Below, one piece after another: positions 41,145 through 49,135 of a DNA stretch of 64,000 nt. Where the stretch lies: the NCBI RefSeq assembly GCF_008000935.1, contig NZ_CP042831.1, positions 2,604,001-2,668,000 on the forward strand, read 5' to 3'. The DNA is from Flavobacterium alkalisoli (GTDB lineage Bacteria; Bacteroidota; Bacteroidia; Flavobacteriales; Flavobacteriaceae). A program made the position numbers and the translations under genes. Position 1 is the stretch's first letter. Every line of letters begins with the position of its first letter. Under the pieces are notes generated by a model, which was not told the DNA's origin, did no database searches, and was given only the letters and a program-made list of their open reading frames with translations.

Positions 41145-42644
41145 ATGACACCAAAAAATAGCAAGATTAGCTTCATTCTTTTTGTACTTTTAACAATCTG
41201 CTCTTACGCACAAGAGGAACCTTTCATGGACTATGTACTCAAGTGGGATGGACAGTCATCAGTACTAAGAGTTGAACTCACGTATTCTGCACATCAGAAA
41301 GATAGTACTGTCTTTATATTTGGAGACCCAAATTGGGGAGGGCAGGCCGATATATTTAAAGTCATCAGAAATATCACGTCCTCAGAGCCGGAAGTAGTCA
41401 GGGTAGATGAAGTGAACAGACAGATCTCCGTATACCACAACGGAGCCAATAAACACACAATTAGTTATGAAATAGACGGTTCCCTTCCACCTGATCTACC
41501 CACTCGGGCATCTCAAACCGAACTGTTCAGACCTGTCATCAGTGAAGGAGTATTAACCCTTGTAAACAAGCAGTTTGCCTTGACAGTAACCGATAAAAGC
41601 AATCCACTGGTATCTTTCAGATGGCACAGTTACCCAAAAAACTTCAGCTATTTTAATTCCATAGATCCATCTCAGAAAAGTCCATCAGAAAAGCTTTCGG
41701 TTTATTATGAGGACCTTTCCAATGCAGTGTGCTTTGTTATGGGAAATAATATTAGCGTTATGGAATACAGCGTTTTGGGTGTCCCATACTTTAGTGTAAC
41801 TACAAAAGAAGATAGGTATGGTAATGATTTGCAGGGAAGTCTCATACCCTTTTTTAAAAGCTATTTCCCAAGCATCCACAGGTTCTGGAACGATACCGAT
41901 TTTCCGTTTTATTTTCTGTCCGTAACGGCACTGCAAAACAACCAAACAGAAATTGGGGCAGGCGGTTTCGGGATAAACAATGGCTTTATAATGAAATTGG
42001 GAAGGAAATTTGGAACATGGGAAATTTACGTTACCGCACACGAAACTGCCCATACCTGGATAGGAATAAAAATCATGTTCGGTACAGACAGCTTTGACCA
42101 CCAATGGTTTGGTGAAGGATTTAACGATTATACCGCACTCATTAATCTGGCAAATAGTAAACTTTATGATGAGGAAGAATTTCTGAATTACCTTAATGAA
42201 GATAATTTCAAACAGCATTACCAGAGTGAGATAAAAGGCGTACATAATGATTCAATCGCTGCAAAATACTGGACCGATTACGCTACTTATGGAAAACTTC
42301 CCTACAGACGAGGTTTGATTTACGCTTTTTACCTCGATAACCAAATCAGAGTAGTATCAAACGGAAAATTTACCCTCAGGAATATGTTACTGGACCTGTA
42401 CGCGATAAGAAAAGAAAAAAATAATAATGAAATCCTATCCGTTGATGATTTTATTACCGTAGGAGCAGCCTATTTAGACAAACGAGAGCTTACTGATCAA
42501 ATAGCACGTTATATGATAGAAGGACAGCCTATTGATTTTAAAACAGTAGAACTTATTCCCGAATTCAAAGTCGAAATCAAAAACAATATACCTAAGGTAA
42601 GCTTATCTGAGAATGCCAACCTTTTAGAAATATATAAGTGGTAA
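41145..42644 (+). CDS. Exported M61-like (glycyl aminopeptidase type) metallopeptidase
   Basis: 499 aa with a signal peptide (to about SYAQ, residue 23). Zinc motif HETAH (299-303), followed by WFGEGFNDY in which Glu324 is the third ligand, as in M1/M61 gluzincins. The N-terminal half is beta-rich like the M61 N-domain. No PDZ domain at the C-terminus, unlike many M61 proteins. Probably degrades peptides in the periplasm or outside. Stands alone beside the integrase fragment. Confidence 0.8.
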   Translation: MTPKNSKISFILFVLLTICSYAQEEPFMDYVLKWDGQSSVLRVELTYSAHQKDSTVFIFGDPNWGGQADIFKVIRNITSSEPEVVRVDEVNRQISVYHNGANKHTISYEIDGSLPPDLPTRASQTELFRPVISEGVLTLVNKQFALTVTDKSNPLVSFRWHSYPKNFSYFNSIDPSQKSPSEKLSVYYEDLSNAVCFVMGNNISVMEYSVLGVPYFSVTTKEDRYGNDLQGSLIPFFKSYFPSIHRFWNDTDFPFYFLSVTALQNNQTEIGAGGFGINNGFIMKLGRKFGTWEIYVTAHETAHTWIGIKIMFGTDSFDHQWFGEGFNDYTALINLANSKLYDEEEFLNYLNEDNFKQHYQSEIKGVHNDSIAAKYWTDYATYGKLPYRRGLIYAFYLDNQIRVVSNGKFTLRNMLLDLYAIRKEKNNNEILSVDDFITVGAAYLDKRELTDQIARYMIEGQPIDFKTVELIPEFKVEIKNNIPKVSLSENANLLEIYKW

Positions 42645-43003
42645 CGATAACCCAGATAAAATGGCAAACTGTGAGAAATATCTTCGTTTCATTTTTTTGA
42701 CTAATGTATTATTTGGATTACTTCGTAAGATAAAAGAATACTACTTTATGCACAAACAAACGGAACGCCATCGGCTTTAACCTTAGTAATGAATCCTGCT
42801 GGCTGAAACGCAGCTTGTTGACACTTTCAGTTGTAATACAGAGGTATGTAGGCGACTAAAGCCGTTTTTTGACAGTACGAAAGTATCAGAAAAGGCCGTA
42901 TTTGTCGAAAAAGCATACCTTTTTTTTCGATATGGTGGTGTTTTTCTATCTGTCAGGGCCCGTAAATAGTGGGAATAGCGTATTTCACAAAAAAATATGT
43001 ATT
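42645..43003. other. Intergenic region, no gene recognised
   Basis: Neither strand gives a convincing product. It carries the upstream region of the ArsR gene at its right end. Confidence 0.4.
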
Positions 43004-43011
43004 TATATTTG
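43004..43011 (+). promoter_or_regulatory. Bacteroidota -7 promoter box for the ArsR gene
   Basis: TATATTTG (TANNTTTG) 34 bp before the start, with the ArsR operator directly downstream. The -33 element is not clear. Confidence 0.45.
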
Positions 43012-43018
43012 TAGGTAA

Positions 43019-43034
43019 TTAGGTAATTTCCTAA
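43019..43034. promoter_or_regulatory. ArsR-type operator, copy 1
   Basis: TTAGGTAATTTCCTAA, an inverted repeat TTAGG-N6-CCTAA, just downstream of the -7 box and 10 bp before the ArsR start. A second copy lies between ArsR and the oxidoreductase. Confidence 0.7.
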
Positions 43035-43044
43035 ATTTGTACCC

Positions 43045-43350
43045 ATGGAATTATTAGAAATACTAAAGTCACTCTCCAACGAGACACGTTTAAATATTCT
43101 TACCTGGTTAAAGGATCCCTTTGCCCATTTCCCTGAAGAGGAACTGAGTGACGAAACGCCCCAATTGGGTGTGTGCGTATCCGATATTGCCAAAAAAGCT
43201 GGAATGTCGGTACCTACTGTATCCGACTATCTGAAAACCATGTCGGCAGCAAAGATCCTTCTTGCTACCCGGAAGGGCCAATGGACCTACTATAAAAGGA
43301 ACGAGCAGTTACTTCAGGATCTGGCCAACCATATAAAATATAAACTTTAA
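43045..43350 (+). CDS. ArsR-family winged-helix repressor
   Basis: 101 aa. LEILKSLSNETRLNILTWLKDP is the typical first helix pair, and VSDIAKKAGMSVPTVSDYLKTM the recognition helix. There is no ELCVCDL-type metal-binding cysteine motif; the only Cys is in GVCVSDI, so it may sense an organic or redox signal rather than metal. Two matching palindromes flank it, so it probably represses itself and the next gene. Confidence 0.92.
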   Translation: MELLEILKSLSNETRLNILTWLKDPFAHFPEEELSDETPQLGVCVSDIAKKAGMSVPTVSDYLKTMSAAKILLATRKGQWTYYKRNEQLLQDLANHIKYKL

Positions 43351-43366
43351 ATTTTTTAAATAACAT

Positions 43367-43382
43367 TTAGGTTTTTACCTAA
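43367..43382. promoter_or_regulatory. ArsR-type operator, copy 2
   Basis: TTAGGTTTTTACCTAA, 13 bp before the oxidoreductase start. Same arms as copy 1. Confidence 0.7.
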
Positions 43383-43395
43383 TTTACTAATTAAT

Positions 43396-44361
43396 ATGAA
43401 AGCAGCAGTTATAAAAGAGTTTGGCTCTGTAGAGAATTTCGAAATTTTGGATATACCAACCCCAAGACCCGGCTTCAAGGAAGTCCTTGTAAGGGTACGA
43501 GCCACTTCCATAAATCCTCTGGATTACCAGGTGCGCAGGGGTGATTACCGAAACGAACTGGTATTGCCGGTTACAACAGGCCATGACGTCTCCGGTGAGA
43601 TTGTCGAACTGGGACCGGGAGTGGAGAATTTTAAAGTCGGGGACGAGGTCTATTATACCCCTGAAATTTTTAAAGGCCAGGGAAGTTATGCCCAATACCA
43701 TTGTGCACATGAATCTATCATTGGTATAAAACCAAAAAACATCAGCCATTTGGAGGCTGCATCACTTCCCCTTGCTGCCGGTACAGCCTGGGAGATGCTC
43801 GTTACAAGGGCACAGCTGAAAATCAATCAGACCATTCTTATTCACGGCGGGGCAGGTGGTGTAGGTATACCTACCATTCAGATTGCAAAGGCAATGGGCG
43901 CCATCGTTTACACTACGGCACGCAAGGTCCATCATGAGTTCCTAACCGGATTGGGAGCCGATTATGTGATTGATTATGAAAATGAGGATTATATTGCCGC
44001 CATTCAGCGCCTGACCGATAACAAAGGGGTTGATATCATTATCGATACCATCGGGGGCAATACCCTGTCTGACAGCGGAAAGATTCTAAGCCAGTTAGGC
44101 CAGGTAGTGACCTTGGTGGATATAGAGATCCCGCAGAACCTTATTCACGCATGGGGTAAAAATGCCACCTACCATTTTGTCTTTACCCGACAGAACAGGA
44201 ACAAACTCGATGAGCTGACACGACTGGTCGAGACCGGAAAGCTAAAACCGATAGTCAACAAGGTGTTCTCGCTGACGGAGATAGGTAAAGCCCATAGCCT
44301 GCTGGAATACAAAAAGGGTGATGAGAACTTTTATGGTAAAATTGCCATAGATACGGAATGA
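43396..44361 (+). CDS. NADP-dependent quinone oxidoreductase-like alcohol dehydrogenase
   Basis: 321 aa, MDR superfamily. VRATSINPLDYQVRRG, TGHDVSGEIVELGPG and IHGGAGGVGIPTIQIAKAMGA (cofactor loop) identify the zeta-crystallin-like group without zinc ligands. It is controlled with ArsR by the palindrome pair. Probably reduces quinones or enals. A relative is at 16069-17007. Confidence 0.92.
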   Translation: MKAAVIKEFGSVENFEILDIPTPRPGFKEVLVRVRATSINPLDYQVRRGDYRNELVLPVTTGHDVSGEIVELGPGVENFKVGDEVYYTPEIFKGQGSYAQYHCAHESIIGIKPKNISHLEAASLPLAAGTAWEMLVTRAQLKINQTILIHGGAGGVGIPTIQIAKAMGAIVYTTARKVHHEFLTGLGADYVIDYENEDYIAAIQRLTDNKGVDIIIDTIGGNTLSDSGKILSQLGQVVTLVDIEIPQNLIHAWGKNATYHFVFTRQNRNKLDELTRLVETGKLKPIVNKVFSLTEIGKAHSLLEYKKGDENFYGKIAIDTE

Positions 44362-44423
44362 TTCTAGTCAGGACTGTAAATCAGGGAATACTCCTCTGGG
44401 GTATGCCTCAGGCGAATAAGAAC

Positions 44424-44464
44424 GATACAAAAAAGCCATTGGAACCCGATGGCTTTTTTGTATC
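44424..44464 (+). terminator. Rho-independent terminator after the oxidoreductase
   Basis: Perfect 16-bp stem (GATACAAAAAAGCCAT at 44424-44439 with its complement at 44449-44464) and a 9-nt loop, with a T-rich 3' arm. Confidence 0.85.
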
Positions 44465-44516
44465 TGATCAAGACTCCGCTTCCCCGGACTGTTTAAAAGT
44501 ATAAATAGGCTGTTAT

Positions 44517-45289
44517 GGTTCTGTCGCATCTATACATATGTTTTACCTTTGGTCTTTAAAATCTTTATTTCATGAATATCAAAGATCATTGCTATCCGAA
44601 ATCTATAATTCTTCAGGCCGTATATTTTAAGCTTAGGTTTACTTTGAGCTACCGCAATGTTGAAGAGATAATGAAGATTCACGGCGTTTAGGTTGACCAT
44701 GCTACGATTCAGCGCTGGGTGTATAAGTTTACACCATTTATTGAGTTGCAAATGAAAAAGAGAAAACTTTTCGTTGGGACGAGTTGGAGAATGGATGAAA
44801 CATATATTAAAGTGAAAAGATGTTTGGTTTTATCTGTACAAGGCAGTTGACAAATCAGGCAATACAGTTGATTTTCTGTTGACCAGAAAAAGGCAGAGGA
44901 TGAGTGCCCAATCTTTTTTAATCAAAGCGATTACTAATAATTGTAAACCAAGAGTCATCAATATTGATAAAAGTGTTTCCAATACTGGGGCTATCAAGGT
45001 TTATAATAAACGTTCTTTCCCTAAAATTAAAATTCGTCAATGTAAATATCTTAATAATATTGTGGAGCAAAATCATCGTTTTATAAAATGGAGAATACAA
45101 AACAGCTTAGGCTTTAAAAGTTTTGAATCAGCTAAGAGAACATTTAGTGGAATAGAAGTTATACATATGTTGAGAAAGAATCAGATGATTAATCCTGGGG
45201 CAACTACGTTCAAATCATTCTGCAAACTGGCAGCATAAAGTTATAGTACTCGAATTTCTTGGATTTTAACAAACAGATGCGACAGAACC
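44517..45289 (+). mobile_element. Decayed IS6-family insertion sequence
   Basis: 773 bp bounded by inverted ends GGTTCTGTCGCATCT (44517-44531) and its complement (45275-45289). Inside is an IS6/IS26-type DDE transposase with a stop codon and a frameshift. The flanking 8 bp (gctgttat / gcttatct) are similar but not identical, so no intact target duplication is visible. Confidence 0.8.
44572..45238 (+). pseudogene. Broken IS6-family transposase
   Basis: Reading from the ATG at 44572: HCYPKSIILQAVYFKLRFTL, SYRNVEEIMKIHGV, then an in-frame TAG, VDHATIQRWVYKFTPFIE and SWRMDETYIKVK (first Asp). A 1-bp frameshift follows near 44818, and the rest reads YLYKAVDKSGNTVDFLLTRK, VINIDKS (second Asp), NIVEQNHRFIKW (Glu) to a stop at 45238. 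The DDE triad is present but the gene cannot make an intact protein. Confidence 0.8.
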
Positions 45290-45326
45290 GCTTATCTTAA
45301 TTATAAATATATTTTTTAAAAAAAAT

Positions 45327-46873
45327 TTATAGACTCTCAATTTGATTGAGGTAACAATCAGCTTTCTCCAATATAGCTGCTTTTTCTTTTGGAGCCATTT
45401 TATCCCATAACCGATATCCCATAGCCAGCCTTGGATTGTTTCCCAACTGTGCACGGTTTCGGTCATGAAAATTCCAGTAAAGGCTATTGAACGGACACGC
45501 ATTCTCGGATGTTTTTTCCTTGTAGTTATAAGAGCATCCATCACAATAGTTACTCATTTTATGGATATAATTGGCACTGGCTGTATAGGGTTTGGTAGCG
45601 ATAGCACCCCCATCAGCATATTGGCTCATACCACGGGTATTTGTTATTTCAACCCATTGTATGGCATCAATATAAATGCCCAGGTACCAGGCGTCAACAT
45701 CATTGGGGTGTACTCCGGCCAGTAAGGCGAAATTCCCTGTGATCATCAACCTCTGGATGTGGTGGGCATACGCATAATCCAACGATTGCTTTATGGATTG
45801 TTTCAGACAGTTCATTTTAGTTTCACCTGTCCAATACCAACCGGGTAGGGGATTTTTATGACTGAAAAAGTTTACTTTTTCAAATTCCGGCATTTTAAGC
45901 CAGTAGACCCCCCTCATGTATTCCCTCCAGCCGATTATCTGCCTGATAAAGCCTTCGGTCTGGTTTAAGGATATCGTATCAGGATTGTCTCTCCAGGTCT
46001 TTACCACAGCCTGTGTTACTTCCTGAGGGGATATCATTTTCGAATTGAGCGAGAAAGAGAGCCTGGAGTGATAAAGGGACCACTGTGAGGATTGCATGGC
46101 ATCCTGAAATGTACCAAAAAACATGAGGCAGTTATCGGTAAAATGCTTAAGCAGCTCCAGCGATTGCTCCCGGTTAACTGGCCAGACCAGTTGTTCAGGG
46201 TTTATTCTGCCTATGGTCTTTATTTTCGCTTTTGTGATTCTGCTGTGTTGATCAGTAACGTCATTATGGAAAACATAGGGAGGTATTGCGTTGTGACTTT
46301 TAGGTATTTTTTTCGGTTCTCACTATCAAAATTCCACTGACCTCCCTCGGGCTCACTTCCCCTGGTGTGTATGTTGTGCTTTTTTCTCATTTCCCTGTAA
46401 AAGCTTTCCATGAGAAGTGTTTTTTTATCCTGAAAGAAATTTGCCAGTTCTTCCCGGGTAGTATAAAAGTGTTCGGTATCAAAGGATTTGTAACTAATGT
46501 CAAGTTTAGTGCAAAAATCAGAAAGCTCCTTATCCACACGGTATTCATCCGGATATTGGTATTCAAAGTTCCTGATGTTGTATTTTTTAATCAGAGCGCT
46601 GCAATTACCTGAAAAAGTATTTTGGTTATCAGTATCATCCAGCCTGATATAGACTATGTTATGGTTCTGTTTCTTAAGCTCGAGGTAAAAGTTTTCCATC
46701 GCAGCAAAAAAAGCAGTAACCTTTTGAATGTGATGCCATACATAATCGGTTTCGGAACGAACTTCCATTAGTACATACAAAACGGTATCATCAGTGGTTT
46801 TAAACCATGAGTGATTTATATTTAACTGATCGCCAAGTATAAGGCGTAAGGTATGATAGTTTTTTTTCATCAT
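45327..46873 (-). pseudogene. PhrB-like (6-4) photolyase with iron-sulfur cluster, split by a 1-bp frameshift
   Basis: From the ATG at 46873: LRLILGDQLN, EGGQWNFDSENRKK, then a run of seven A (46307-46313) where the frame is lost and stops at 46220. Adding one base restores IPKSHNAIPPYVFHNDV and a frame that stays open to 45327, giving about 515 aa, the family's normal length. All four cluster cysteines are kept: a Cys in TKMNCLKQS, then 88 residues on NYCDGC with C-x2-C-x12-C, the spacing of PhrB-type enzymes. The FAD-binding core (QIIGWREYMRGVYW; LMITGNFALLAGVHP) is complete. Either a true recent mutation or a homopolymer sequencing error. Confidence 0.85.
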
Positions 46874-47007
46874 TTGTTTTTGCTGCACCTTTTACTGCAA
46901 TACTTCACCTCGTCCCAGTTCTTTTCCCATTTTTTTCTCCAGGTAAAAGGACGGTTGCACACCGTACATGTTTTAACGGGCAGATTCTGTTTTTTTACTT
47001 TTTTCAA
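46870..47007 (-). CDS. DUF2256 zinc-finger-like protein
   Basis: 45 aa, from a TTG start at 47007. [20 protein letters not shown] and [12 protein letters not shown] carry two Cys pairs (C-x2-C ... C-x3-C) characteristic of DUF2256, a small family regularly found beside photolyase genes. No ATG is available because a stop lies seven codons upstream of it. Its stop overlaps the photolyase start (ATGA), so translation is coupled. Role unknown. Confidence 0.75.
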   Translation of the reverse strand: MKKVKKQNLPVKTCTVCNRPFTWRKKWEKNWDEVKYCSKRCSKNK

Positions 47008-47279
47008 CGCTTTGAAATTTTATTGCCGGTCAACCTTTGTCGGGTACATTTAAAACGGTTAATACCGCTGCTGCGTTTTGCCGTATGCTTGGTTTTGCAG
47101 TTTTCAACCCTTTTTCGCCATAGCCTGTAGCTGGAGAACTTCAGGTGGGTTTTCATAAAGCTTTTCACTTCATCTTCCCTCAGGCCGAACTGATGGTAAA
47201 TAGCCTCAAAAGGCGTTCGGTCTTCCCAGGCCATCTCTATTATTCTGTCGGTATCCTCTTCTGAAAACTTGTTTTTCAT
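47004..47279 (-). CDS. TIGR03643/DUF2805-family protein
   Basis: 91 aa. [40 protein letters not shown] and [18 protein letters not shown] identify the family, which is usually encoded next to photolyases and has a helix-turn-helix-like N-terminal half with a basic tail. Function unknown. Its end touches the DUF2256 start. Confidence 0.85.
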   Translation of the reverse strand: MKNKFSEEDTDRIIEMAWEDRTPFEAIYHQFGLREDEVKSFMKTHLKFSSYRLWRKRVENCKTKHTAKRSSGINRFKCTRQRLTGNKISKR

Positions 47280-47302
47280 CCTTAATAATCCGTTTACTTG
47301 TT

Positions 47303-48004
47303 TTATTTTATAATGGTTCCCATTCCTCCGTTAATCCCGAAAACCTGTCCGGTTATCCAGGTCGACTGTGTAAGGAGATGATTTGCAAACAGTGCGATTT
47401 CCTGTGGTGAGCCAATATTTTTTAACGGGTGCCTCTGTTTGTTAGCTTCAACTTTTGTTTCGTTGTTCAGTAATGCCTGTGCCATTGGAGTATCGGTAAG
47501 GGAAGGGGCTATGGCATTTACCCTGACATTTGGGGATAACTCCGCTGCCAGAGCGCGTGTCAGCCCTTCTATAGCCCCTTTAGCCATAGCGATACTGGCA
47601 TGATAGGGTAGTCCTGTTTGTACCGCGACACTGCTAAATAGCAATATTGCTGCGTTTGGGGTGTTTTTTATGTTGTTTATATAACTCTTTATAAAACTAA
47701 ATGCACCTTTGGCATTTATAGCAAAATCCCTCTCTATATCAGAGACTGAGAGTCTTTCAATAGGTTTGAGAGTAATACTTCCGGGACAATATATTATGGC
47801 GTTGGCTTTCCCGGAGATTTCCGGTAGTTTTTCGTCCGATAAAAAGTCAAAAGGTAAATGCCTGTAATTTGCATTGCCGTTAAGCGCTCCTGCTGTACGG
47901 CTTAATCCGTATACCATACTGTCTTTTACCAGTATCTTAGCAAGCTCTAAACCAATACCGCTGCTGGCGCCCGCGACTATATAGGTGTTAACTGAAGTAT
48001 TCAT
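47303..48004 (-). CDS. SDR-family protein lacking the catalytic tyrosine
   Basis: 233 aa. Cofactor loop VAGASSGIGLELA, AINAKGAFSF and NAIAPSLTDTPMAQ show a classical SDR fold. Where YxxxK is expected the sequence reads SIAMAKGAIEGL: Lys is kept but Tyr is replaced by Ile. The enzyme may therefore be inactive as a dehydrogenase or use another residue. It overlaps the upstream photolyase-like gene by 17 bp, within the photolyase cluster. Confidence 0.87.
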   Translation of the reverse strand: MNTSVNTYIVAGASSGIGLELAKILVKDSMVYGLSRTAGALNGNANYRHLPFDFLSDEKLPEISGKANAIIYCPGSITLKPIERLSVSDIERDFAINAKGAFSFIKSYINNIKNTPNAAILLFSSVAVQTGLPYHASIAMAKGAIEGLTRALAAELSPNVRVNAIAPSLTDTPMAQALLNNETKVEANKQRHPLKNIGSPQEIALFANHLLTQSTWITGQVFGINGGMGTIIK

Positions 48005-49073
48005 TATAATCGTTTTTTACTGTTTTAAGGTATTTTGAATAGGAACTAAAGCTTTCTGTCACATCATCGGCTAACCATTCCCTTTGTTCTGTCAGGGCAT
48101 CTTTGTAATTGAATAACGGATGCTCTTTTGTGATAAATGTGTTGTTGTACTTTTCTTTCAGGTCACTATATTCACCAACATAGACCTGTATGTTTTTTAT
48201 GTTACCGGCGAGCTGTAAAATAAAGTTCAGTACTTTTTCACTTACCGGGTATTTTTTAAAATGCGAAGGTTCCAGCAGTAGAATGCGGTTTACCTCTTTA
48301 TCAGAATGCCAGGTCGGATCCAGATTATACGAGTTGTACAGGAGTATAGGAGCACTGTTAATTTTTAAATCTTGATTTTCAGGGAGCAGGGTAGTAAAGC
48401 TTACATTGCTGCTTTCAGAGAGTGCTTTTATACTGTTTACTTTTTCAAGCTCCTGATACGAGTAATCTAAAAAAGTATCTTTTTGCGATGTTCCGCAAAA
48501 CCTGTTAATATTTTCCTGGTTAGCTATGTATTTTTTCCCGTTGCGCAAACCGTAAACCCATTGCCAGCTGTAATAATTACTTGCCACATCCCCGTCCAGC
48601 AGGTGATAGTACATCCACTGTGCCGGTGCGTAGTAGTAATAGCCCGCCATGTTGCAAACAGCAGCCGTATACATCCGTACATGATTGTGCATATAACCTG
48701 TTTTGTAAAGTTCTGCAATACTAAAATCTATTGCAATTATACCGGTTGATGCCTGCATTAGTGCGTTAGGCAGTACCTGCTCAGAGTTTGAGGGGAGGGA
48801 CAGAGGGCTGAAAACGTCTTTATTATTTTGTAATAATCTTTGAAAGTACTCCCTCCATAAGAGCTCTTTTAAAAATGTTTCGGATTCCTTAGCACTATAT
48901 TTATTCCGTATGACGGCATAAATAAATTTTGTGCTTACCACACCTCGCGAAATATAGGGCGAGAGTAGTGAAACAGCGCCATTAGTATAATTTCTCGTTT
49001 GGGAATATACTACAGGATTTATTGCAGCTATTCGATTTACTATTTCGTTATATTTTTGGGAGAATACCATCAT
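47988..49073 (-). CDS. Cryptochrome/photolyase-like FAD-binding protein with the usual domain order reversed
   Basis: 361 aa. The first ~200 residues match the FAD-binding half of photolyases: SLLSPYISRGVVSTKFI, ELLWREYFQRLLQNN, TGYMHNHVRMYTAAV and DGDVASNYYSWQWVYG, then NGKKYIANQENINRF. The last ~120 residues (RILLLEPSHFKKYPVSEKVL, IQVYVGEYSDL, KEHPLFNYKDALTEQREWL) resemble an alpha/beta antenna-like domain, which normally precedes the FAD domain. First gene of the cluster. DNA repair or light sensing is inferred. Confidence 0.82.
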   Translation of the reverse strand: MMVFSQKYNEIVNRIAAINPVVYSQTRNYTNGAVSLLSPYISRGVVSTKFIYAVIRNKYSAKESETFLKELLWREYFQRLLQNNKDVFSPLSLPSNSEQVLPNALMQASTGIIAIDFSIAELYKTGYMHNHVRMYTAAVCNMAGYYYYAPAQWMYYHLLDGDVASNYYSWQWVYGLRNGKKYIANQENINRFCGTSQKDTFLDYSYQELEKVNSIKALSESSNVSFTTLLPENQDLKINSAPILLYNSYNLDPTWHSDKEVNRILLLEPSHFKKYPVSEKVLNFILQLAGNIKNIQVYVGEYSDLKEKYNNTFITKEHPLFNYKDALTEQREWLADDVTESFSSYSKYLKTVKNDYNEYFS

Positions 49074-49079
49074 AGTAGT

Positions 49080-49114
49080 AAAAAGAGTACCATACCTCTA
49101 GAAGTACGGTACTC
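49080..49114 (-). terminator. Terminator hairpin between the T9SS protein and the photolyase cluster
   Basis: On the minus strand GAGTACCGTAC pairs with GTATGGTACTC (one G-U), then TTTTT. It ends only about 12 nt before the photolyase-like ATG at 49073, leaving no room for a promoter after it, so it may act as an attenuator. Confidence 0.65.
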
Positions 49115-49135
49115 AAGGTTCAGAATTAAAGTGTA

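Noticed and set aside
42783..43193. 136-codon minus-strand frame
   Set aside because: Overlaps the well-supported ArsR gene and its operator, and shows no recognisable domain.
44508..45297. 8-bp target duplication around the IS6-family element
   Set aside because: Flanks gctgttat and gcttatct share only part of their bases, so no duplication can be claimed.
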